Source of the DNA: Kroppenstedtia guangzhouensis
GTDB taxonomy: Bacteria > Bacillota > Bacilli > Thermoactinomycetales > DSM-45169
Length of the DNA: 64,000 bases
Assembly: GCF_014637345.1 (NCBI RefSeq)
Contig: NZ_BMEX01000002.1
Span: forward strand, 361,292 to 425,291
Direction: 5' to 3'
The notes under the pieces are model-generated. The model saw only the letters and a list, made by a program, of their open reading frames with translations, was not told the origin of the DNA and did not search any database. Within the stretch, counting starts at the first letter, position 1. Each line of letters starts with the position of its first letter. Below, one piece after another: positions 15,791-23,848 of this stretch. The translations under genes and the position numbers were made by a program.

Positions 15791-17323
15791 ATGGATGTAC
15801 ATCTGTTTGGCATTTTTCTGTTTGTGGCAATCGTCGGTCTGACGATGTATCTCACCTACCGGGCCTCCAAACGAAACAAGAGCACCACGGATTTTTATGC
15901 AGCCGGACGCTCTTTGACCGGTTGGCAAAACGGACTGGCCATTGCGGGGGATTACTTGAGTGCGGCCTCCTTTTTGGGGATTGCGGGATTGGTCGCTCTC
16001 AATGGCTACGATGGATTCATGTATGCCGTCGGGTGGTTGATGGGTTATATCGTGGTGCTTTATATCGTGGCTGAACCCTTGCGCAACTCGGGAAAATACA
16101 CCATGGCTGATGTGCTGGCATATCGGTTGAAGCCCATTCCGGTACGTACGACAGCGGCGATTGTCACCATCGTGATCTCCCTTTTTTATATGGTGGCCCA
16201 GATGGTGGGAGCCGGGGTGATCATACAACTTTTGGTAGGCATTCCCTATGAAGTGTCCGTTCTGATCATCGGGGTCCTGATGATTATCTATGTACTCTTT
16301 GGCGGAATGTTGGCCACCAGTTGGGTACAAATCATCAAAGCGGTGCTCTTGATGTTCGCCACCATCACGGTGATTCTCTTTTTGGCTTTTCTCTACGATT
16401 TCAACCCGTCGCAACTCTTTGGTGCTGTGGCTGAAACCAATGGTGTGAAATTTCTGCAGCCGGGATTGTTGTACAACAACCCGATTGACCTGGTCTCTCT
16501 CGGAATCGCTCTCGTACTCGGGACAGCCGGTCTGCCTCATATCCTGATTCGCTTCTATACCGTGCCGTCGGCCCAAGAGGCAAGAAAATCTGTGATCTGG
16601 GCGATGGTGTTGATCGGCGCCTTTTATGTCATGATCACCTTCGTCGGTTTTGGTGCTGCCGTTCATGTCGGTCCTGAAGTGATTCGAGCCGCAGACTCCG
16701 GCGGTAACATGGCTGCTCCGTTGCTGGCCCAATACTTGGGCGGCGGAGCCGGAACCGTGGGCGGTGAGTTTTTCATGGCCACCATCGCCGCCGTCTCCTT
16801 CGCAACCATCGTGGCCGTCGTGGCCGGATTGGTGATCACCGCATCCGGCGCCTTTGCCCATGATATTTACACCAACGTCATCAAACGGGGCCAAGCTGAC
16901 GAGAAAAAGCAATTTCGTGTCGCCCGCAATACCGCATTGGTGGTGGGTGCTGCTTCCATCCTGATCGGGGTGCTGGCGAAAGGGCAAAATGTGGCGTATC
17001 TGGTGGCTCTCGCCTTCGCCGTGGCTGCCAGTGCCAACTTGCCGGTAATCATCTTCTCCATTTATTGGAGACGATTCAACACCACCGGAGCGGTGGCAGG
17101 AATGCTGGTCGGTTTGATCAGCGCTGTCACCCTTGTGATGCTGGGTCCCAGCGTCATGCAGGAGAATGCCATTTTTCCCTTGGCAAACCCCGGGATCATC
17201 AGTGTCCCCCTCGGCTTTGTCACATCTGTTCTCTTTACGTTGTTGAGCAAGCCGGATCCCCTGGATGACAAGTATGACGAACTTTCCGTCAAGGCCAACA
17301 CCGGGCTGGGAACCGAGACATAA
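15791..17323 (+). CDS. Solute:sodium symporter, ActP/YwcA-like monocarboxylate permease (2)
   Basis: A 510-residue SSS-family permease, paralogous to the one at 11190 along its full length ([63 protein letters not shown]). About 13 membrane segments. Acetate or pyruvate uptake with sodium is the likely function by family. Its control region suggests induction through LytST and carbon catabolite repression, unlike the first copy, which is encoded with the sensor itself. Confidence 0.88.
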   Translation: MDVHLFGIFLFVAIVGLTMYLTYRASKRNKSTTDFYAAGRSLTGWQNGLAIAGDYLSAASFLGIAGLVALNGYDGFMYAVGWLMGYIVVLYIVAEPLRNSGKYTMADVLAYRLKPIPVRTTAAIVTIVISLFYMVAQMVGAGVIIQLLVGIPYEVSVLIIGVLMIIYVLFGGMLATSWVQIIKAVLLMFATITVILFLAFLYDFNPSQLFGAVAETNGVKFLQPGLLYNNPIDLVSLGIALVLGTAGLPHILIRFYTVPSAQEARKSVIWAMVLIGAFYVMITFVGFGAAVHVGPEVIRAADSGGNMAAPLLAQYLGGGAGTVGGEFFMATIAAVSFATIVAVVAGLVITASGAFAHDIYTNVIKRGQADEKKQFRVARNTALVVGAASILIGVLAKGQNVAYLVALAFAVAASANLPVIIFSIYWRRFNTTGAVAGMLVGLISAVTLVMLGPSVMQENAIFPLANPGIISVPLGFVTSVLFTLLSKPDPLDDKYDELSVKANTGLGTET

Positions 17324-17359
17324 GATATATCTGTGGGCAGAGTACATTGATTTAAAGAA

Positions 17360-17385
17360 ATCCCCTCGCCATTTTTGGAGGGGAT
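17360..17385. terminator. Hairpin between convergent symporter and threonine synthase genes
   Basis: ATCCCCTC (17360-17367) pairs with GAGGGGAT (17378-17385). T-rich sequence follows on both strands (CATTCTTTG on +, TTCTTTAAA on -), so it may end both transcripts. Confidence 0.6.
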
Positions 17386-17412
17386 CATTCTTTGTGATGA
17401 TCACAACCCTTG

Positions 17413-18690
17413 TCACCCTTCAAAGGATGATTCTTTGGTCCGGAACTCTCCCATCGGCTGTTGCGTCGCAACCGCGTTTTTCAGGAGTCTCCGATAGTGA
17501 TCGAAGGAGGTGATGACCGGAGGGGGAGTCGGGGATTGCCATGGCAGATACTTGAGAGCATGGGCAGTGTTGAACAGAACAACGCGTTCTCCTTTGTGTA
17601 CATGTCCCCGGTCCAGGAGACGGAGGAGGCCGGCCCAGACCGCCGCCCCTTCCGGTGAAACGGAGATCCCTTCCCCACGCAGCGTGTTGCCGGCGGCGCT
17701 GATCTCTTCAGCTGTAACCGCCACTGCTGTTCCACCGGTTTTCCGGAGAATGGACAGAATCAGCTTGCCTGCCGGCGGTTGGGGAACACGAATACCAGTG
17801 GGATTGGCACAGGTGACATCCTCACTGGGAGTTACCTCCTCAGCACCCGCTTCCATCGCATCCACAATCGGGGTGCATCCCCTTTCCTGCACGCTGATCA
17901 AACGCGGAAGCTCTCCATGGACCCATCCCAGTTCTTTCAGTTCACATAAAGCTTTCCAAATCCCGATCAGTCCGGAGCCACCACCTGTGGGATAAATCAC
18001 CGCGTCAGGCAATTGCCACCCCAATTGTTCAGCCAGTTCGAGCCCCATCGTCTTTTTTCCCTCCACCCTGCCGGGCTCCTTGGCTGTTCCTGTTGAGACC
18101 CACCCCATCTCCTCAGCCCCGTCCTGAATGATCCGACCGGCATCATGGATCAATCCATCAACCAAGCAAGTTCGGGCTCCGTATTGCATCGCCTCCTCCA
18201 CCATCACTCCCGGACAGTCCCGGGGAATGAAGACGAATCCTTCCATCCCTGCCCGGGCGGCATAGGCAGCCAAGGCGGAGGCGGCATTCCCGTTGGAGTT
18301 CACCGCCACCCGGGCAGTCCCCTGCTCCTGCTGAAGGGAGATCGCCGCGGAGAAGCCCCGGGCTTTAAAACTGCCTGTCGGATTCTGTTCTTCCCGCTTC
18401 ACCCAGATCCCGCCCAAATTCAACTTCTGCTCCCAGCGTTCCAGCCGAACCAGGGGTGTCCACCCCTCTCCCAAGGAGACGATGGAATCCTCATGTTTCA
18501 ACGGGAGCAATTCATGGTAGCGCCACATGGTGGCCGCTCGTTCTTTCAACCTCTCCCGGCTCAGATTGTGCTTCACTTCCTCCAGATCGTAGCGGACCAG
18601 TAAAGCACCTCCACAGTCACAGATTCCCCCGTCATAGCGGAAGGGAACCCTACGGGAACACCCGGTGCAGACCATCCAACGTTTCTTCAC
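17413..18690 (-). CDS. thrC: Threonine synthase-like PLP enzyme
   Basis: 425 residues. An N-terminal zinc-ribbon-like segment (CTGC...CDCGG, residues about 8-30) precedes a fold-type II PLP core. The Schiff-base lysine lies in NPTGSFKARG, the substrate loop is NSNGNAASALAAYAARAG, and the phosphate loop is PTGGGSG. It converts O-phosphohomoserine to threonine; some relatives act as threonine deaminases or other eliminating enzymes, so the assignment is by family. I chose GTG 18690 (VKKRWMVCTGC) because GGGAGGAGG lies about 9 bases upstream; the longest frame begins at 18753 without such a site. No hom or thrB gene is adjacent. Confidence 0.8.
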   Translation of the reverse strand: MKKRWMVCTGCSRRVPFRYDGGICDCGGALLVRYDLEEVKHNLSRERLKERAATMWRYHELLPLKHEDSIVSLGEGWTPLVRLERWEQKLNLGGIWVKREEQNPTGSFKARGFSAAISLQQEQGTARVAVNSNGNAASALAAYAARAGMEGFVFIPRDCPGVMVEEAMQYGARTCLVDGLIHDAGRIIQDGAEEMGWVSTGTAKEPGRVEGKKTMGLELAEQLGWQLPDAVIYPTGGGSGLIGIWKALCELKELGWVHGELPRLISVQERGCTPIVDAMEAGAEEVTPSEDVTCANPTGIRVPQPPAGKLILSILRKTGGTAVAVTAEEISAAGNTLRGEGISVSPEGAAVWAGLLRLLDRGHVHKGERVVLFNTAHALKYLPWQSPTPPPVITSFDHYRRLLKNAVATQQPMGEFRTKESSFEG

Positions 18691-18740
18691 TGATTCCACT
18701 CCTCCTCCCAGCCTCTCCCCACCGCCGGTCATATTTTGGG

Positions 18741-19487
18741 TCAAATGGCCCATTTGCGTTGTCTCTGTCTATTTTTCAGAATCCTCCGGTAGTCCCTTCG
18801 ATCGGGAAGATTGGCGAAAGAGTGAATTCCGGGGGAGAGATTCACTTCAAATATCCACAGTCGGCCCATTTTGTCCATTCCGATGTCAACACCGTATTCC
18901 CGCCAGCCCGGGTATGCCTGATCCATCTCCGTTGCCGCAGCGATGGAGATCCGTTTCAATTCTCTTTTAATCTGATCCGCTTTTCCGGAATGCAACTTCA
19001 GATGTCGTCTCAGAAGAGACTTAATGGAAACCGGGCGACTGCCACTGCACACATTGGTCACAATCTTCTTTCGCTTCCCGATCTTGGCAAAGATCCCCCC
19101 GACTACCCATTGCTTTCCCAAACGTTGGACATGAACACGAAAATCAAAGGGATGGCCGTCAGCAGTCTCACTTTGGATCCCCTGTTGCAGGATATGTTTC
19201 CGGGGTTGTACGAAGTGCTTCAAAGCCCTGTATACCCCCTCGAGAGACCTTACTCGCTTCAATGTTCGGGATCTTCCCCTGATCATATAACCACTTTGGA
19301 TCCGATCCACCCGAAAAATCCCGATTCCTCGCATTCCTCCATCCGGCTTGATGTAGACGCTGGAATAACGTCTCAGAAAATCTCTCAGATGATCCTTGTT
19401 GTAAGGGGCCGTCTCGGGAATGCAACGCGCTGTGACGGGATTTCCCCTCAACAACCGACTCTGTAACCATTTGCTTCGATATGCCAA
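18741..19487 (-). CDS. YheC/YheD-family spore coat-associated ATP-grasp protein, short form
   Basis: 248 residues beginning with TTG 19487, the first start after an in-frame TGA. ATP-grasp features are present: SVYIKPDGGMRGIGIFRV (nucleotide lysine and glycine loop), a central QQGIQ...FDFRVHVQR strand, and EYGVDIGMDK...IFEVNLSPG, the metal-binding E/N motif. YheC/YheD proteins in Bacillus are coat-associated and about 360-450 residues long; this one is the ATP-grasp domain alone. The substrate of the family is unknown. The C-terminus is strongly basic. Confidence 0.75.
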   Translation of the reverse strand: MAYRSKWLQSRLLRGNPVTARCIPETAPYNKDHLRDFLRRYSSVYIKPDGGMRGIGIFRVDRIQSGYMIRGRSRTLKRVRSLEGVYRALKHFVQPRKHILQQGIQSETADGHPFDFRVHVQRLGKQWVVGGIFAKIGKRKKIVTNVCSGSRPVSIKSLLRRHLKLHSGKADQIKRELKRISIAAATEMDQAYPGWREYGVDIGMDKMGRLWIFEVNLSPGIHSFANLPDRRDYRRILKNRQRQRKWAI

Positions 19488-19975
19488 TCATCCCACCCCA
19501 TCCACAATGAATGGATAGATTACTATACGCTGCACTTCCCTTTGAAAGTGCTGGATTTATAACCCAAAAGAGAAATGGACTTCTTCCCTGATCCATATCT
19601 CGCGAGGCAAGGCCGTCGAATTCCCCCAGAAAATAGTGATCCCGTGTAGAAAATCACAAGGGAGAGGAAGGGTGGACTTTGTTTTGACTTTTCACTCAGG
19701 GGGGTAAAAATCTCGTCGAGGTCGCTTCCACTCCGGTCACACGATGCGCTCCTTTCAAGAGCCCGGAGCGGCCCCACCCAGTTGAATAACAGACCAAAGT
19801 TGCCTGAAGGAGCAATAGGTTGGAAAGGCAGAGGCGTGTTGTCGCAGAGATTCTTGGACGACACGCCTAATTTGAGAGGAGTCCTCTTCAATTCCTTAAC
19901 GAAATTTTACCAATAGGTTAAAATTGTATATACAAAAATGTCCCATAATTCAATTAAAAAGGTGGGAAGGGGAGA
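19488..19975. other. Intergenic region, no gene recognised
   Basis: 488 bases with no convincing ORF. An imperfect hairpin (GGCGTGTTGTCG...CGACACGCC, about 19834-19867) and a GTCGCTTCC/GGTCACACGATGC segment near 19720 are visible; the latter faintly resembles the centres of the elements at 22190 and 42075. AT-rich sequence at 19900-19935 probably holds the promoter of the next gene. Confidence 0.5.
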
Positions 19976-20863
19976 GTGCAGTTGAAGGTGAGGAAGGGCA
20001 GAGGATCTTTTTCGGTCCAACTGGGAGTCCTGTTGCTGGCAGTCGTTCTGACGTTGAGTTTGCATCCCGGTCAAGCAGCCGCCGATCCCCAGAATCCCCA
20101 GAGGCACACACCCTCCAAATTTATCAATGTAGCCCATCGGGGTGCCTCCGGGCATGCACCGGAAAACACCATCGCCGCTTATGATCTGGCCGTAAAGATG
20201 AAGGCAGATTACTTTGAGGTGGATGTACAGCGGAGCAAGGACGGCCATCTGGTGATCATACATGATACCACGGTGGACCGGACTACCGACGGGTCCGGAT
20301 CCGTAAAAGACCTGACCCTGGCCCAATTGAAACAACTGGATGCCGGCAGCTGGTTCAGTTCTGCCTTTGCTGGGGAAAAAATCCCCACACTGGAAGAAGT
20401 GCTGGACCGATACCGCGGAAAAGGAATCAAGATTTTGATAGAGCTGAAAAACCCTTCTCTCTATCCCGGCATCGAACAGCAGGTAGTGGAGGCACTGACA
20501 AAGCGAAACCTGGACAAACGGAAGGACAAAGTGATTGTCCAATCCTTTGATCTGGAATCGGTCCAACGTTTTCACCAATTGTTGCCCACAGTCCCAATTG
20601 GCGTTCTTGCCAGCTACGGCGATTACAAGGAGACCGGGGTGACTGATGAACACCTGCGCTCCTTCGCCGCTTACGCCGATTATGTCAATCCAAACAAAGA
20701 TTTGGTGGATGCCGATCTGGTCCAACGGGTGCACCGGCACGGGATGAAGATCCTCCCCTATACAGTCCGTGATCGGACGGCGGCAGATCTGCTGTTTGCA
20801 GCCGGTGTCGATGGGTTTATCACGGACTTTCCGGAACTGGGATACCCCCATCATCATCAATAA
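19976..20863 (+). CDS. glpQ: Secreted glycerophosphodiester phosphodiesterase
   Basis: 295 residues with a signal peptide (basic start, LGVLLLAVVLTLSL core, cleavage near QAAA) followed by a GDPD TIM barrel. The catalytic pair is in NVAHRGASGHAPENT (first His, with Arg), and metal ligands are in DYFEVDVQRSKDGHLVIIHD (Glu/Asp and second His). It hydrolyses glycerophosphodiesters to glycerol-3-phosphate outside the membrane, supplying phosphate or glycerol. Start is GTG 19976 or, with better spacing to AAGGGGAG, TTG 19982. A promoter-like TTAAAATTGTATATAC lies upstream. No Pho box was identified. Confidence 0.88.
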   Translation: MQLKVRKGRGSFSVQLGVLLLAVVLTLSLHPGQAAADPQNPQRHTPSKFINVAHRGASGHAPENTIAAYDLAVKMKADYFEVDVQRSKDGHLVIIHDTTVDRTTDGSGSVKDLTLAQLKQLDAGSWFSSAFAGEKIPTLEEVLDRYRGKGIKILIELKNPSLYPGIEQQVVEALTKRNLDKRKDKVIVQSFDLESVQRFHQLLPTVPIGVLASYGDYKETGVTDEHLRSFAAYADYVNPNKDLVDADLVQRVHRHGMKILPYTVRDRTAADLLFAAGVDGFITDFPELGYPHHHQ

Positions 20864-20880
20864 ATCTGTTTACCTGTCGG

Positions 20881-20907
20881 GCACGGAATCCGTGCTCCAT
20901 TTTTTTT
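20881..20907 (+). terminator. Terminator of glpQ
   Basis: GCACGG (20881-20886) and CCGTGC (20890-20895) form a stem followed by TCCATTTTTTTT. Confidence 0.85.
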
Positions 20908-21015
20908 GCACTCATCACTTTTCCCAACCATTTCATTTTCAGAAAAATGTGCTATAATAATTTTGAAAAATGAAAATTGGTTTCATTAGATAAAACGAAA
21001 GGAGCGATCAAATGG

Positions 21016-21210
21016 ATGCTAGGCTGGGAGACTCCGGCACAGTGGCGGGAATGGATGGACCGGGCCCGGACACCGACTTCTTCCCGGGAACAGGCATGGA
21101 AACTGTTGCAGACTGCACCGGAGTCTGTGCAACAAAACCTTGGATTTGATCCAACCGCTGACGATCCGACCCTAATCCTCCGCAAAGGCATGTGGATCTG
21201 CCAAAAATAA
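21016..21210 (+). CDS. 64-residue protein of unknown function
   Basis: ATG 21016 gives an acidic/tryptophan-rich small protein (MLGWETPAQWREWMDRAR..., ending RKGMWICQK) with no recognised family, signal or membrane segment. AAAGGAG lies 11 bases upstream. TATAAT at 20953-20958 is a likely -10 box. An overlapping ATG at 21012 has a closer spacing to the same AAAGGAG and opens a different 45-residue glycine-rich frame, so the true product is uncertain. A weak hairpin (AAGCC...GGCTT, 21213-21232) follows. Confidence 0.5.
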   Translation: MLGWETPAQWREWMDRARTPTSSREQAWKLLQTAPESVQQNLGFDPTADDPTLILRKGMWICQK

Positions 21211-21253
21211 AAAGCCTCTGAAAAGGGGCTTCACAGGGGGGGAGGTAAAAACC

Positions 21254-22164
21254 ATGCCCATCGATTTTTTCCATCCAAAGAACAAAAACTCTTACGCTAC
21301 CCGCACCGCTTCACCGGAGTGGAAACAATGGGTGCGGGCGATACTGGATCCCCGGGGGGTGAATGTGGCTGACATCGGATGTGGAGGGGGAATCTACTCC
21401 CGGGCGCTGGCGGAGGTGGGGGCCCAGGTGACAGGGGTGGATTCTTCTCCAGTGATGTTGGAAGCCGCCCGGGAGCAAAGCCAATCTTTTCCACGGACCC
21501 GCTGGGTTCAGGGGAGTGCGGAACAGTCGGGACTTTCCGACGGGAGCTTCCACTTTCTCCTGATCCGAGCGGTGACCCATCACCTGCGGGATCTCTCACC
21601 CTGCTTCGGACGGTAAGTGTTTTTAAAAAGCTGCCCCAGGGAGGGTTGGGTTTCACATGGAGCGTCTTTGGATCGCTAGAACAACGGAAGCGGAAGGTGA
21701 AACCCAATCCCGACCGCCCAGGAATGATTTAGATCACAACGCTTCGAGTCGGATCGGATCCTGCAACCCGGCTCGTCCAGGACCGTATCCCAGCAGACTG
21801 CCTTCTCCCCGCCTCTCCCGACCACCTGCGGGGATTCATCTTTGAGATGTTTCCCGGATTAAAAGAAAAGGAAATCGAGCGGCACCATCCCGCCCTCAAG
21901 GTCCGTCGGGCCCTGAGGGCGACGGGCTTCTCCCTTTCAGTGGAACAGTATCTGTGGGAGACCCGCTTGATCCACCGCAATTTGAAGGATATGGAGCAGG
22001 ACATTCTGCGGCGGCGGGGACGCTCCATCCTCCACGAGCTGAATGATGAGGAGCTGCACCGATTGACTCGGCATATCAGCTACCGACTGACCACAGCAGG
22101 TGTCACCGGACCGGGATCGCTGAACCCTGTGGTTGGATGTAATAAGGATAACAAGGACATGTAA
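21254..22164 (+). pseudogene. Class I SAM methyltransferase interrupted by a MITE-like element
   Basis: GGGGAGG precedes ATG 21254. The first part (to the TAA at 21614-21616) has the Rossmann motif NVADIGCGGGIYSRALAE, the acidic VTGVDSS and the LLIRAVTHHL strand. A repeat element (family 1, copy B) follows directly. Beyond it the protein resumes as ESDRILQPG, then after a further frame change as LVQDRIPADCLLPASPDHLRGF and runs to the stop at 22162. Removing the insert and correcting one frame error restores a normal methyltransferase of about 250 residues. The substrate is unknown. Confidence 0.85.
21611..21741 (+). repeat. MITE-like element, family 1, copy B, inserted in a methyltransferase gene
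   Basis: Carries the same CAGGGAGGGTTGGGTTTCACAT...GTGAAACCCAATCCC palindrome as copy A and the same flank (GATTTA(A/G)ATCA). The right tip TCACAACGC is the complement of GCGTTGTGA/GCGTTGTAA at the opposite tips of copies C and D, so the family appears to have short terminal inverted repeats. GCTTCGGA (21603-21610) and GCTTCGA (21742-21748) on either side could be a target duplication, although part of the second may be element tip. Confidence 0.8.
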
Positions 22165-22189
22165 ATGATCCATATTTCAGGAGAGAAGG

Positions 22190-22290
22190 GGTGGGATGCT
22201 AGAGCTTCGGTTCGCTGCACATGTCTTGCCAGGGTCGCTCCGTTCCCAGGTCTCACGATGCTCTCTGCAAGAAATCGGAAGCATCCCACC
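22190..22290. repeat. 101-bp element with perfect 11-bp terminal inverted repeats
   Basis: GGTGGGATGCT (22190-22200) and AGCATCCCACC (22280-22290) bound a centre containing GGGTCGCTCCGTTCCC and TCTCACGATGC. It lies in the 480-base gap after the broken methyltransferase. The remainder of that gap (22291-22643) shows no gene. Confidence 0.55.
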
Positions 22291-22643
22291 ATCCTCGCTA
22301 TATTTACAAGTGGCACAATGACCCGTTTCATTTTTGGCAATCTCAGTAAAGCCTGCAATCCCGATCCAGGCACCCAATATCAAACAAACCCGGCCGATCG
22401 GCCGAGTTTGGCGCTTCTGGCAGAGGTCTGTGAAATTGCTTCTTTGTTTTCTCCAAGATTACCTTAAATACTCGACCAATTGGTGGCTTTTTGAAGTTGT
22501 AGTAGGCAGAAACGAAGCGTCCTCTTCTCTGTTTGCATTTCTTCTGTATATACAATGTCAATCAGGACGATGGTGGGACGGCTCCGATAAAGCGCATAGA
22601 ATGAAAAGGCGAACGAAGTCCCCCACTATCCCGCCCCTTCTCA

Positions 22644-23585
22644 TCACCGACCTATGACATCCTCCGACTGTGAAAAACCCCCAGATTCAAGCTCCGGCAG
22701 ACCTTTGGGGCGAATCCGCTCATATCGATACAGAATGAGCAAGTATGCAACAGCGATGGAAAGAGGAAGCACGATCACAGCGTAAGCCAAACCCAAGGGA
22801 ATCCCCGCCACGATCGTCAACACGACAAATCCCTCATGAACCAAAAATTGCAACAGGATACAGAAGCCGATGATCAAGCCGGCGACGATCAGAAAAACCA
22901 TATTGACCAGCAGAGCGGCAACACCGGCCAACAGGGTGGACAGACAGATCGAGCCCAAGGAAGAGGAAAAAAACAGGCGAAAGATCCGTTTCATCGATTC
23001 CAGCACCCGAAGATCGCCGCGGACCAAAATGGCAGGTGCATGTGAAAACAGCACCATCGTCAAAAAGAGAAACACCAGTAAAAAAGGAAGCAGGATCAGC
23101 AGACTCCAATCCCCGATCAGCTCAGCCGCGATCACCATGGGAACCACCAAGAGAAGATAAAGTGGCATCCAACACAGGCAGATCAGCAGGTATTGGCCCG
23201 TGAGGCGCCACATGTAACGGAAGCCTTGGGTGAAGAAAGTTCCGATATCCGATCTGTTTTCGAGAAGGATCTCCTTGCCCATGCCGAAGATACCGCCATT
23301 GATAAAGGCTTGCACCAGACAGGAAAGGGCCAAGATCACCAGGTACAGCAGGATGATCAGAATCACCCCGATCACCCCGAATCCGACCATCGCCTCGGGA
23401 GTGAGGGAGTCCTCAACAGAAGCCACCCCGCCGATCAACATCATGGGGCCGATCAACATCATGGGGAACAGGAACAGGATCAAAGCCCCCACATAAAATG
23501 CGGCATATGAAGCCACATAACCGAGAAAAGTGGCCAAACCCAGTTTCAACCCATGTTTACGTATCAATGAAAAAAAAGAAGCCAA
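22644..23585 (-). CDS. Polytopic membrane protein, about six TM segments, unknown function
   Basis: 313 residues from TTG 23585, which follows GGGAGGA by 9 bases; the longer frame to 23672 would contain the likely -10 box (TTGTACAAT). A cytoplasmic N-terminus precedes six hydrophobic stretches with an FINGGIFGMGKEIL motif and the ALVRGDLRVLESMKRIFRLFF-like loop (VRGDLRVLESMKR) seen in DUF-type relatives of the glycerophosphodiesterase membrane domain. No catalytic motif. It faces the pseudogenised methyltransferase and stands after the hemZ terminator. Confidence 0.6.
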   Translation of the reverse strand: MASFFSLIRKHGLKLGLATFLGYVASYAAFYVGALILFLFPMMLIGPMMLIGGVASVEDSLTPEAMVGFGVIGVILIILLYLVILALSCLVQAFINGGIFGMGKEILLENRSDIGTFFTQGFRYMWRLTGQYLLICLCWMPLYLLLVVPMVIAAELIGDWSLLILLPFLLVFLFLTMVLFSHAPAILVRGDLRVLESMKRIFRLFFSSSLGSICLSTLLAGVAALLVNMVFLIVAGLIIGFCILLQFLVHEGFVVLTIVAGIPLGLAYAVIVLPLSIAVAYLLILYRYERIRPKGLPELESGGFSQSEDVIGR

Positions 23586-23674
23586 CGAAACTCTTCCTCC
23601 CTGATCCAGTTCTTCAATGTATAAAACAACTCTATTGTACAATAAAACACGGGAAAAGAAGGGGGATTTCACTT

Positions 23675-23700
23675 AAAAAAGCAACCGAATGATCGGTTGC
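23675..23700 (-). terminator. Terminator downstream of hemZ
   Basis: GCAACCGATCATTCGGTTGC on the - strand (23700-23681) is a hairpin followed by TTTTTT (23680-23675). Confidence 0.75.
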
Positions 23701-23752
23701 CTGTTTCACATCCTCCATGATTTTCAATGACTTCCCCCTGCTTACTACTCAC

Positions 23753-23848
23753 GGTCAGGATAGGGTTTCACAATCCGCGCAAAAGTTCTGACGAGCCAAA
23801 GACGCTCCATGTGAAAAAACCTCCCTGTGACGGAGTCTTTTACAACGC
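23753..23848 (-). repeat. MITE-like element, family 1, copy C, overlapping the hemZ 3' end
   Basis: Read on the - strand it begins GCGTTGTAAAAGACTCCGTC, continues CAGGGAGG, TTCACATGGAGCGTCTTTGG and ends ATTGTGAAACCCTATCC. It shares the AGCGTCTTTGGCTCGTCAGAACTTTTGCGC centre with copy D. The tip GCG TTG TAA supplies the last two codons and the stop of hemZ. Confidence 0.75.

Noticed and set aside
15704..17416. Long - strand frame (570 codons) opposite the second symporter
   Set aside because: Shadow of a clear membrane transporter gene; the translated product is His/Asp/Gly-rich noise.
22165..22643. Small ORFs in the gap after the broken methyltransferase
   Set aside because: They overlap an inverted repeat on both strands and lack start signals.
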